Assembly: GCF_000282375.1 (NCBI RefSeq)
Contig: NZ_AKJK01000042.1
Location: 62,001-126,000, forward strand
Direction of reading: 5' to 3'
DNA: 64,000 nucleotides
From: Pseudomonas sp. GM50
GTDB taxonomy: Bacteria; Pseudomonadota; Gammaproteobacteria; Pseudomonadales; Pseudomonadaceae
This document shows, piece by piece, positions 8,683 through 15,949 of this stretch (the first letter of the stretch is position 1; each line of letters begins with the position of its first letter). The notes under the pieces were generated by a model. The model searched no databases and was not told where the DNA came from. It was given only the letters and a program-made list of their open reading frames with translations. A program made the position numbers and the translations under genes.

Positions 8683-10083
8683 ATGACAGAAGCTGCCCTC
8701 GCCCCCGAAACCCCGCACGCTCCGTCTGTTATTCGGCTGCTGCTCGGCAAGCTGGACATCGCCTATGAAGAAGTCCTCGACCATCACGGCCTGAACGCCG
8801 CGCGTAAAGTGCAGGCGGTTCTGCTGGATGATGCCGTCGGTGCGCTCATGGTGCTGTTCCCCCAGAGCCAATTGCTGGACCTCAACCGCCTCGCCGAACT
8901 CACTGGCCGCCGGTTGACTGCCGTATCCACCGAACGCCTGGTAAAAATGCTCGGCAAACACAGCCTGAGCCTGCTGCCCGGCCTGCCGGCACTCACCAGC
9001 TCGCCGTGTCTGTATGAAGAAAGCCTGCTGCGCGAACCGATGTTGCTGATCAACTCGGGCGAGCCGGGCGTGCTGCTGGAAATCTCCAGCGATGCTTTCA
9101 AAACCATGCTCACCAAGGCCAGCGCCGGCAATTTCGGCGAAGCCGTGAACCGCATCCGTCCAAACCTCGATCGCCCCGACGATGACCGCGAGGAAATCAC
9201 CCAGGCCGTGCAAGCGTTCACCGCGCGACGCATTCAGCAACGCCTGGAAGCGACCATCGAGATTCCGCCGCTGGCCGAAACCGCGCAGAAAATCATCAAA
9301 CTGCGCGTCGACCCCAACGCCACCATCGACGACATCACCGGCGTCGTCGAAACCGACCCGGCCCTGGCCGCACAAGTCGTCAGCTGGGCAGCGTCGCCGT
9401 ACTACGCCTCGCCGGGCAAGATTCGTTCAGTGGAAGACGCCATCGTCCGGGTGCTGGGTTTCGACCTGGTGATCAACCTGGCATTGGGCCTGGCCTTGGG
9501 CAAAACCCTGAGCCTGCCCAAAGACCACCCGCAACACACCACGCCGTACTGGCAGCAATCGATCTACACCGCCGCCGTCATCGAAGGCCTGACCCGCGCC
9601 ATGCCCCGCGCCCAGCGCCCGGAAGCCGGCCTGACCTACCTCGCCGGCCTGCTGCACAACTTCGGTTACCTGCTGCTGGCCCACGTGTTCCCACCGCACT
9701 TCTCGCTGATCTGCCGCCACCTGGAAGTCAACCCGCACCTGTGCCACAGCTACGTGGAACAACACCTGCTGGGCATCAGCCGCGAACAGATCGGCTCATG
9801 GCTGATGCGCTACTGGGACATGCCCGAAGAACTGGCCACCGCCCTGCGCTTCCAGCACGACCCAAGCTACGACGGCGACTACGCCGAATACCCGAACCTC
9901 GTCTGCCTGGCCGTGCGCCTGCTGCGCGGTCGCGGGATTGGTTCGGGACCGGATGAAGATATTCCGGATGCGCTGCTGGAACGCGTCGGCCTGACCCGCG
10001 ACAAAGCCAACGACGTCGTCAGCAAAGTGCTTGAGGCTGAAGTGCTGCTGCGTGAACTGGCTTCGCAATTCAGTCAGGCTTAA
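8683..10083 (+). CDS. YbaK/aminoacyl-tRNA deacylase-like plus HDOD domain protein
   Basis: A 466-residue two-domain protein. The first ~160 residues resemble the YbaK/ProX aminoacyl-tRNA deacylase fold (KVQAVLLDD, LNRLAELTGRRLTAVSTERL). Residues ~200-400 form an HDOD domain (IPPLAETAQKIIKL, ETDPALAAQVVSWAASPYY, VEDAIVRVLGFDLVINLALG). The HD-type metal site is degenerate: the catalytic position reads LLHN (His-Asn), as is normal for HDOD proteins, so it probably acts as a signalling scaffold rather than a phosphodiesterase. The gene 3' of recG is commonly of this type in Pseudomonas. The ATG at 8683 is the clear start. Confidence 0.85.
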   Translation: MTEAALAPETPHAPSVIRLLLGKLDIAYEEVLDHHGLNAARKVQAVLLDDAVGALMVLFPQSQLLDLNRLAELTGRRLTAVSTERLVKMLGKHSLSLLPGLPALTSSPCLYEESLLREPMLLINSGEPGVLLEISSDAFKTMLTKASAGNFGEAVNRIRPNLDRPDDDREEITQAVQAFTARRIQQRLEATIEIPPLAETAQKIIKLRVDPNATIDDITGVVETDPALAAQVVSWAASPYYASPGKIRSVEDAIVRVLGFDLVINLALGLALGKTLSLPKDHPQHTTPYWQQSIYTAAVIEGLTRAMPRAQRPEAGLTYLAGLLHNFGYLLLAHVFPPHFSLICRHLEVNPHLCHSYVEQHLLGISREQIGSWLMRYWDMPEELATALRFQHDPSYDGDYAEYPNLVCLAVRLLRGRGIGSGPDEDIPDALLERVGLTRDKANDVVSKVLEAEVLLRELASQFSQA

Positions 10084-10089
10084 AAGCAT

Positions 10090-10149
10090 CGCGGGCAAGC
10101 ATCGCTCCCACAGATCACCAAAGCCCTGTAGGAGCGAGGCTTGCCCGCG
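10090..10149. repeat. REPIN-like inverted repeat
   Basis: Two 24-base arms (cgcgggcaagcatcgctccc... at 10090-10113 and its inverse at 10126-10149) match at 22 of 24 positions, separated by 12 bases. It belongs to the cgcgggcaagc REP family, a different family from the REPINs at 2030 and 5339. It lies just after the HDOD gene stop. Confidence 0.8.
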
Positions 10150-10187
10150 AAGAATTCAACTCGGTCCACCTGAATCACCACCCCCCA

Positions 10188-10213
10188 CTGTGGCGAGAGA
10201 GCTTGCTCCCGCT
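10188..10213. repeat. Single REP unit
   Basis: The sequence ctgtggcgagagagcttgct and following bases form one REP-type palindromic half of the same general family as the arms at 30277-30412. No inverted partner was found nearby, so it is a lone copy between the HDOD gene and the Fic module. Confidence 0.55.
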
Positions 10214-10281
10214 CAACTGAGCCAGCAACGACAGGAAGCAAGCGCCCTGCTATGATTTGACGGCAAATAGAGGGCTTTCCT

Positions 10282-10533
10282 ATGACCCAAACAGCCAGTG
10301 TTGCAAGCCAAGTCCGTAAGCTTGCGAAAGAAAACAAGGTCACTGCTGGACGTGACGGCATAAGTCGTATGGCCGTGAGCATTACCCATTTGGCTGGCGA
10401 TGTCGTCGAGTTGGATGGTATCGAACAGTTGCTCGTCAATCTCAAGAGAAAAGGCATTCTGAGCAAGTCTGAAATCCTGGTGCTCCAAGGGCGCTATCTT
10501 CAAGAAAGGCGTGCACAGAAACGTAGCGCATGA
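10282..10533 (+). CDS. Small protein upstream of Fic, possible antitoxin
   Basis: An 83-residue Lys/Arg-rich small protein that I do not recognise. It starts at an ATG preceded by an aggg sequence, and its stop overlaps the fic start (ATGA), a layout typical of toxin-antitoxin pairs. Known Fic antitoxins of the VbhA/YhfG type carry an inhibitory (S/T)xxxE(G/N) motif. The closest sequence here is TAGRDG near residue 21, with Asp in place of Glu. There is no clear HTH. The antitoxin role is inferred from position and size only; it could also be an accessory cofactor of the Fic enzyme. Confidence 0.6.
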   Translation: MTQTASVASQVRKLAKENKVTAGRDGISRMAVSITHLAGDVVELDGIEQLLVNLKRKGILSKSEILVLQGRYLQERRAQKRSA

Positions 10534-11294
10534 CTTTTGATCCGTTCGGCGATTTCGACACTGCTGGATATCTTCAAAACTCACTGCAACTGAAAGATCC
10601 CACTGAAGTAAAAGAGTCAGAGCATCTTTCGTTCGAATTGAGTATCGAAGATGCGCTTGCCTATTTGGCAAAGAAGAAGCCAATCGATTACAAGACAGTC
10701 CTCAAAGTTCACGAGATCCTGTTCTCCGGCTTCTATCACTGGGCAGGAAATGACCGGAACGAGCTTGTCCCTCATCTGGCAGTCTTCAAGGGCTCCCTTG
10801 ACGATCCTCGCAGTACCGTCTTCGAGCGCCCAGACTCCATCAAAATGTCTGTCGACTATGCGCTTAAACTAGCAGCTGACAAGAAACGCTTCAGAGCCCA
10901 TCCCGGCGGGGTAATGGGCCAGCTGGCTTTCGCACACCCCTTCCTGGACGGCAATGGGCGCACGATTCTATTAGTCTTCATGGAACTCTGTTATCGAGCC
11001 GAGTTCGCCATCGCCTGGTCAAGGACAAACAAAGACGACTACCTGCGGGCACTCAGCGACGAGATCCGAGAGCCTCGCGAGAGGCATCTCGATAACTACC
11101 TCACCCCGTTCGTAGTCGATATATCCAGTCGTGACGAGTGGCCAGAGACCATCAGTGGTATCAGAGGCCTGGATGGCCTGGACAAGGAAGACATCACATA
11201 CGCGAACCTGGACAACCCGCAAGTCCAGCAGATCTACAAGACATACCGGGCCCAGCCACTCGACACCCGCGGGCCTCCTGAGTCGGATGGCTGA
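10530..11294 (+). CDS. Fic-domain protein (probable AMP-transferase toxin)
   Basis: A 254-residue Fic-family protein. The active-site motif HPFLDGNGR lies at residues 136-144, with the catalytic His136 and the phosphate-binding GNGR intact. The flap region upstream reads FYHWAGNDRNELVPHL. Fic enzymes usually transfer AMP from ATP to target hydroxyls; several bacterial ones are toxins acting on gyrase and topoisomerase IV (family knowledge). No canonical inhibitory (S/T)xxxE(G/N) helix is visible in the N-terminus (closest TEVKES), so inhibition would have to come from the upstream 83-residue partner or another element. The pair sits alone between REP elements, consistent with an acquired module. 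Confidence 0.88.
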   Translation: MTFDPFGDFDTAGYLQNSLQLKDPTEVKESEHLSFELSIEDALAYLAKKKPIDYKTVLKVHEILFSGFYHWAGNDRNELVPHLAVFKGSLDDPRSTVFERPDSIKMSVDYALKLAADKKRFRAHPGGVMGQLAFAHPFLDGNGRTILLVFMELCYRAEFAIAWSRTNKDDYLRALSDEIREPRERHLDNYLTPFVVDISSRDEWPETISGIRGLDGLDKEDITYANLDNPQVQQIYKTYRAQPLDTRGPPESDG

Positions 11295-11341
11295 AGAGGC
11301 TGGCTTGCTCTCGAAAAATCCCGGCGAGCTACCCGAAAGAC

Positions 11342-11725
11342 CTATGCCTTTGGCTTGGCCTTCTTCGGCTTCAAATACTTGGTCAACCCCTGAAACCAGA
11401 TCACCAACGCCGGGTTGCCCTTGATCTGAATCGACTTGTCCTGAATCCCGGTCATAAACGCCAACTGCTTGTTCTTCGCCTGCATCGTGGCAAAGCCATA
11501 CGCTGCGTCCTTGAACGCGATCGCAAACGCCGGCTCGGCATACACGCCCGACTTGCTGGTAATGCGCTGATCCTTCACAAAGAAATGCCGCGCCACTTTC
11601 CCGTCCAGGGTCTGTAGCTGAAACACCAATGCCTTGTCACCCAACTGCTGCTGAAACGCAGGATTAGTCCGACTGGCCTTACCCATCAACAAACCCAGCA
11701 TCCACAGAAGAAAACGAAATTTCAT
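11342..11725 (-). CDS. SCP2 sterol-binding-like small protein
   Basis: A 127-residue protein. The core (DKALVFQLQTLDGKVARHFFVKDQ, then AFAIAFKDAAYGFATM and KNKQLAFMTGIQDKSIQIKGNPALVIWF) has the alternating strand pattern and the IKG-N segment of SCP2/YhbT-type lipid-binding domains. The N-terminus (MKFRFLLWMLGLLMG) is hydrophobic and may be a membrane anchor. ATG 11725 is preferred over the in-frame GTG at 11731 because gagg lies 8 bases upstream of it. The C-terminus is a Lys-rich tail. Ligand and role unknown. It converges with fic. Confidence 0.65.
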   Translation of the reverse strand: MKFRFLLWMLGLLMGKASRTNPAFQQQLGDKALVFQLQTLDGKVARHFFVKDQRITSKSGVYAEPAFAIAFKDAAYGFATMQAKNKQLAFMTGIQDKSIQIKGNPALVIWFQGLTKYLKPKKAKPKA

Positions 11726-11869
11726 GCGCACAGCCTCAAAAGAAAAATGAACGGCCGGCGCAGTGTAGCGGCTTCAAGCCAGAACGCCACCGTCGGGTTG
11801 CGTTAGAAGAAGATGAACCGCTTTTCCCGCATGATGACCGCCAAGTCACGCTTTCCCCGCCTCCACCTT

Positions 11870-11994
11870 GATCGTTCCCACGCTCCCGCGTGGGAATGCA
11901 TCCCGTGACGCTGCGCGTCACACCCAACACCCGCCCTACACCTGAAGAAACACATTCCTGTAGGAGCTGCCGAAGGCTACGATCTTTTGATCTT
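11870..11994. repeat. Cluster of Pseudomonas intergenic repeats
   Basis: Three short repeat types follow one another. First is the hairpin ttcccacgc-tccc-gcgtgggaa (11875-11896). Second is the hairpin gtgacgc-tgc-gcgtcac (11905-11921). Third is a gtaggagctgccgaaggct element followed by gatcttttgatctt (about 11957-11994). These are common intergenic sequences of fluorescent pseudomonads. A minus-strand reading frame across this stretch is an artefact of the repeats. The rest of the 588-base gap 11726-12313 holds only these repeats and the structured element at 12080-12257. Confidence 0.6.
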
Positions 11995-12079
11995 GATGCC
12001 CTCAATCTTATCGGACATTTCCTTCAAAACGCCGGGCTGTCCATGAACTAGGCAGCTTGGTCCCTCATCGATAACCTCT

Positions 12080-12257
12080 GTCCGTCACCGCAAAATCGGT
12101 GACTCGGACGTGCAAGTCCAGAATCGGCACACAATCGGTTATGGCTATTCATCGAGCGTTTTCTTATGCTCGCGAATCGTTATGGCGGCTGTGTATGGGA
12201 GACCTTCGGGTTTGCCGGTTTGCCGATTCCGGTCTTGCACACCTATACACAGCTGCC
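12080..12257 (+). other. Structured intergenic element upstream of the DUF6124 gene
   Basis: Two foldable segments. The first (12080-12109) pairs gtcc-gtcacc with ggtgac-tc-ggac. The second is a long-range 16-bp stem: 12184-12199 pairs fully with 12242-12257 if two G-U pairs are allowed, and in both the DNA differs from Watson-Crick complement only at positions that keep pairing in RNA. Inside it is a small hairpin with a ttcg loop (agacc-ttcg-ggttt, 12200-12213). The G-U pattern favours an RNA read on the plus strand. I recall similar sequences before DUF3077/DUF6124-type genes in other pseudomonads; this is memory, not a search. Confidence 0.5.
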
Positions 12258-12313
12258 ACCTCATTCGAAGCGCAAGCGAAACGGTGTTAGCTCCTAATAT
12301 CGGTACTATTTCA

Positions 12314-12685
12314 ATGATCAAGCCAACACCGAATCCTCCTGAAAACCCAGCCACATCCCCCTACGAATCCTTCGATTCCAGAAAACTCCACGAAGCCGCC
12401 GAACGCGCCCTCGACCACCATTTCGCCCCAGCCGTCGAACCCCGCCCCAAACGCCGTGGCGGCCTCTTCACCCTCTCCCCCGGCACCGACGCCGAAGCCC
12501 TCATGGCCAACGCCTCGGAAGACCTCCTGTCCATCAGCGCCATCGCCGCAGACCTGGCAGACGACCTAGACGGCTCACGCCGCTCGGTCGCATTAGCCCT
12601 GAGCAGAATGGCGGATGGCGTGCGGTTGATGGTGGAAGGGACGCAGGATCACATTGAGTTGCGGGAGTATCGAACGCAGGGTTAG
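12314..12685 (+). CDS. DUF6124-type small protein
   Basis: A 123-residue protein with the layout of Pseudomonas DUF6124/DUF3077-like proteins: a Pro-rich N-terminus, an ALDHHFAP segment, the middle phrase LFTLSPGTDAEALMANASED and a helical C-terminal half with repeated Ala and Asp. Function unknown. The frame is open upstream to 12110, but ATG 12314 is chosen because the upstream part overlaps the structured element and codes for an improbable Cys/Arg-rich sequence. No partner gene is evident; the terminator at 12701-12725 closes the unit. Confidence 0.65.
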   Translation: MIKPTPNPPENPATSPYESFDSRKLHEAAERALDHHFAPAVEPRPKRRGGLFTLSPGTDAEALMANASEDLLSISAIAADLADDLDGSRRSVALALSRMADGVRLMVEGTQDHIELREYRTQG

Positions 12686-12700
12686 TAACCCCAAAGCAGT

Positions 12701-12725
12701 TGAAGGGCGCTTTGCGCGCCCTTCA
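12701..12725. terminator. Bidirectional terminator-like hairpin
   Basis: A perfect 10-bp inverted repeat (tgaagggcgc / gcgcccttca) with a tttgc loop, placed between the convergent ends of the DUF6124 gene (+) and the LprI/Sel1-like gene (-). There is no long T run on either side, so it may be only partly efficient. Confidence 0.55.
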
Positions 12726-12738
12726 TCACTTGGTCGTA

Positions 12739-14106
12739 CTAATAGCAGTTGCTGGCCGCTATTGGTTCAGTCACTTCCGACTGAAGTCGTTTAACAGCAT
12801 TGAGACCCGACTCGTAACCTTTGTTGGCAGCAAGCTGATAACAGGCCAAGGCTCGGGGAATATCCTTTTTACCGAGATCGCCACTTTCCCAATAAGAGCC
12901 CAACGAAACGAACGCATTCGTTGACCCCATGGAAACGGCACGAATCAGCTCTTTTTCAACGTCAATTGGTCGCTGACATGGCCCTTCCCCTGCCGTTTCA
13001 TTGCCAAAACAATAGAAGCCTGCCAGGGACTCAGCCCCGCTCGGTGAATTAACGGCCGCCGCTTTGAACAGAGCCTCGACTTTGCCGTATTCCAACTGCG
13101 GCGCCATACCCGACAGACTCAGCCCAGCTGCTGCCAGACTCGACTCAGGATCGCCTGAAGCGGCAGCGCACAGGTAATTTTCCAAGGCTGCCTCAAAAAG
13201 CTCTCCCGTCAGCCGGTATTGCTCAAGACCACCCAAGCCAACAAATCCCAGTGCGCGCTGTGAGCAGAAATTCTCCGCACGACTCATCGACCGCGTACTT
13301 GCTACAGAAAGCTCTTTTTCAGGAATCGACCAATCCTCAACCCCAACAAGCGTCCAGCAGGCCTTCCTTGAAAAATTGAAGATCTTGATATTGCTGTTGC
13401 CGGCACGTTTATCCACAACGTTAACGTGGCGGTCATCCACCTTCTCGACTTCTATCCCTTCCACCTTCCCATCAGGCATCGCGACCATTAAGGGAAACGC
13501 CATGTCGCGCCCTACCTCGGCAGTGACGTAAGGCACAATCCGCCCTATATCGGACGTTCCCTTTAACACCAATAGCTTCACAGCCTGCGCCGTTAGCCGC
13601 TTTTGCGATTCGGCATTAACGGAAAATGCCGGCAGAAACTGGGCGAACTCTTGCGAAGGACACGAGCCGCGCCCAATTGCCGAGCTACTCCCGCTATCGG
13701 ACGCGATATTGTCCAGAAAAACTGACCGTTCACGGCTCATGCTGGCGATGCAATTGTTCACCGCTGTCACATGTGCCGACGAGCCCGGTTCCACCTCCAA
13801 CGCATCAATCTGACAATCGGTATCACGCAGTTTAATCCAGGCGCGCTGAGCCTCTTGAACCTTTGCCTTGTGTTCCGCAGCTAGAACTGGGTCGGTCTGA
13901 TAGCCGCCTTCAAGCCGCACCATCAATTCTTGGTAACTGGTATTCAACTGCGCATCCGCAGCAGCCTTGGCACTCACAGAACATCTTTCACCCTGGGCGT
14001 TCGTAGCGACATCAACACATGCATCTTGAGCAAGTGCATCAGCCCCTAAAGGAGGCAAACCACAAACCAGCACGCCAAATAGCACTAGAACAAAATACTT
14101 ATTCAT
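12739..14106 (-). CDS. Exported LprI-type (DUF1311) protein with C-terminal Sel1-like repeats
   Basis: A 455-residue protein with a signal peptide (MNKYFVLVLFGVLVCGLPPL). An LprI/DUF1311-type N-terminal domain follows, recognisable by spaced cysteines, LNTSYQELM, EAQRAWIKLRDTDC and NNCIASMSRERS. The C-terminal third has Sel1-like helical repeats (LIRAVSMGSTNAFVSLGSYW, then DIPRALACYQLAANKGYESG). The first member characterised in this family, LprI, is a lysozyme inhibitor. The gene lies three genes downstream of a GH19-type T6SS effector on the same strand, so a periplasmic immunity or envelope-protection role is a reasonable inference. ATG 14106 is chosen over an upstream TTG. Confidence 0.7.
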   Translation of the reverse strand: MNKYFVLVLFGVLVCGLPPLGADALAQDACVDVATNAQGERCSVSAKAAADAQLNTSYQELMVRLEGGYQTDPVLAAEHKAKVQEAQRAWIKLRDTDCQIDALEVEPGSSAHVTAVNNCIASMSRERSVFLDNIASDSGSSSAIGRGSCPSQEFAQFLPAFSVNAESQKRLTAQAVKLLVLKGTSDIGRIVPYVTAEVGRDMAFPLMVAMPDGKVEGIEVEKVDDRHVNVVDKRAGNSNIKIFNFSRKACWTLVGVEDWSIPEKELSVASTRSMSRAENFCSQRALGFVGLGGLEQYRLTGELFEAALENYLCAAASGDPESSLAAAGLSLSGMAPQLEYGKVEALFKAAAVNSPSGAESLAGFYCFGNETAGEGPCQRPIDVEKELIRAVSMGSTNAFVSLGSYWESGDLGKKDIPRALACYQLAANKGYESGLNAVKRLQSEVTEPIAASNCY

Positions 14107-14156
14107 GAAAAAACCCAACAACAAACTTTAGAAGACATTCTTTTAAACTGTCACTA

Positions 14157-15281
14157 CTAATCCGGCGCGATAGCCATTTTCAGAGTATACCCATCTAGAA
14201 AAACGACTGCTTCGCGACCGTTAATATCGATAGGCGTAGGATTCTGGATCATATCTTTATCACTGGCTGCCGCAATTTTTGTCAGAGTCTTATCGGCAAC
14301 ATTGGCACGCCAGATAGTTTCATCACCATTCTTGAAATAAAATACCGGCCGTGACTTGCTCCAAATCGGATTATAAATATTCCAACCGACCTCCGGTTGA
14401 CCAACTGGAGCAACCGTTTCATATCCCGGAGTGTGTGAATAATACGCTTGCAGTTTTCCATATTCACCACCCCAACCGAAAGTCAAACCACTAACAGCAT
14501 TTTCATCAGCATTTGGCCACTGTTGAAATAACAAACTACTCTCCGCCGGCGGCAGCTTGGAACCGAGTTTATACACCATCCCTCGTAACTGGTTTTTCGA
14601 GATCTGCTGTCGATAGTAAAAAGACCCATCTAAAATTCCCGAAAACCTCTTTCCTTCGTCGTTCGCACCCAATCTCAGCGCACCGTCAAAGCCAATATCT
14701 TTTGCAATCGCGTGTACTATTGGCCTGTCGTTGTGATCAACATACTCATACAAATTACCCCGGTACGCAATCATTGCTGCATCAAAATGCCCTTCAAATA
14801 CGATGACATGCAGCATGCCTGAGATTGTTTCAGCGGAAATTATAAAACGCTCAAGAACGCCTTTTTCATTGGGAAGCCATGCTAATTCAATTACCTTCCA
14901 TGAACGATCGAACTGCGTATACGCTTTATCGCCCGCCAGCAACTTAATGTCTTTTTGGGTCGGCCTAGGCGTTACTGAGATCGGAGTCAGAAAGCGAATC
15001 TGCCGGACATAAGCGTCCTCTAAACATTCCGTTGACTCACAAGAGTTACGTTCTGATTCAAGCCAATCACTTTCAATAACTTGAAAAGCCCGGCGATTCT
15101 TTAACGGCTTGAAGACCTCACTCAACTTTTCATCCATTACGGACAAAGAAGGAGAGCTACAAATTTGTCGTTCTACTTCCGTCGAAGCTTTGCCGCAGTC
15201 GAAACTCGCTGAAAGCGCGATTGAGCTAAACAGCAACAGAGCCAACAACAAAAACTTAGAGAGCGAATATATATTTCTCAT
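14157..15281 (-). CDS. Exported LprI-type N-terminal domain protein
   Basis: A 374-residue protein with a signal peptide (FLLLALLLFSSIALSA). It begins with an LprI-like module (FDCGKASTEVERQICSSPSL, then SVMDEKLSEVF, ending in DWLESERNSC and CLEDAY). The remaining ~270 residues (beta-rich, several Tyr/Trp) are not recognised. The codon use is more AT-rich than the T6SS core. It lies between two other exported proteins downstream of the vgrG effector, suggesting an immunity-type cassette. An alternative ATG at 15293 would add four residues. Function is inferred only from the N-terminal module and context. Confidence 0.68.
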   Translation of the reverse strand: MRNIYSLSKFLLLALLLFSSIALSASFDCGKASTEVERQICSSPSLSVMDEKLSEVFKPLKNRRAFQVIESDWLESERNSCESTECLEDAYVRQIRFLTPISVTPRPTQKDIKLLAGDKAYTQFDRSWKVIELAWLPNEKGVLERFIISAETISGMLHVIVFEGHFDAAMIAYRGNLYEYVDHNDRPIVHAIAKDIGFDGALRLGANDEGKRFSGILDGSFYYRQQISKNQLRGMVYKLGSKLPPAESSLLFQQWPNADENAVSGLTFGWGGEYGKLQAYYSHTPGYETVAPVGQPEVGWNIYNPIWSKSRPVFYFKNGDETIWRANVADKTLTKIAAASDKDMIQNPTPIDINGREAVVFLDGYTLKMAIAPD

Positions 15282-15392
15282 TGAATCAGCCATCAAATAA
15301 ATTTCTCAACCAACAGGACAGATCTATTTAAGCTCCCCTCCAAGATCAAAGCCGTGGAGCGCAACAAATAAATCCGCCCCCTTTGCTCTGAC

Positions 15393-15932
15393 TTAATGAA
15401 CGTTAATATTCTTTTTAATATAGGATTTTATTGATGCCGCATCCTTATAGGCAAAGTGTTCCTCCTCTCCCTCCTGATAACCATCAATACCGCTCAGATG
15501 CTTATCGAACCGAATTAGCCTATTAGTCACCAACTGATTTTTCGAACCCTTCTCATAACTATAAACCTGATAAAGGGTTCCATAGGTACCAATACCCCTA
15601 CTGGTAAGCTCCCAAGAAACCAAAACCAATACATTTTTCTTCCCTTGCACAGGGTAAAAGAACAGCGACTCAATTTTAGGATCTGAGCCAGCGACATCGT
15701 ACTTATCAACTAGACTTTTAGCCTTGGCTTTATCAGTCTCTGCTGTCTCTAGGATTAGCGAGATAGGAAACTCTGCATCTCCCGTATCTAAAAATGATAA
15801 CTCGCCATTATCTACAACGTTTGTTTTAAATGGACCTTGAATTACCTTGCCTTGCAAAAACCTCGCATCATCTTGAGCAAAGCTTATACCCGCCAAAGTA
15901 AAAAAGAAGAAAAACGCAGTAAGCCGGAGCAT
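15393..15932 (-). CDS. Exported protein next to the GH19 effector, candidate immunity protein
   Basis: A 179-residue protein with a strong signal peptide (LRLTAFFFFFTLAGISFAQ), so periplasmic. The mature domain of ~155 residues is beta-rich (LVLVSWELTSRGIGTYGTLYQV) and not recognised. It starts 18 bases after the stop of the GH19 effector gene on the same strand, at ATG 15932 with an aagagag site; an upstream TTG overlaps the effector stop. A periplasmic protein directly downstream of a peptidoglycan-targeting T6SS effector is the normal position of its immunity protein. This is inference from context; no homolog is identified. Confidence 0.68.
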   Translation of the reverse strand: MLRLTAFFFFFTLAGISFAQDDARFLQGKVIQGPFKTNVVDNGELSFLDTGDAEFPISLILETAETDKAKAKSLVDKYDVAGSDPKIESLFFYPVQGKKNVLVLVSWELTSRGIGTYGTLYQVYSYEKGSKNQLVTNRLIRFDKHLSGIDGYQEGEEEHFAYKDAASIKSYIKKNINVH

Positions 15933-15949
15933 TGTGAGCACTCTCTTAA

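Noticed and set aside
11736..12005. 89-codon minus-strand frame
   Set aside because: Built from intergenic repeats (hairpin and gtaggagct elements), so open by chance.
12110..12313. N-terminal extension of the DUF6124 gene
   Set aside because: It translates the structured element and gives a Cys/Arg-rich sequence unlike the family; ATG 12314 fits better.
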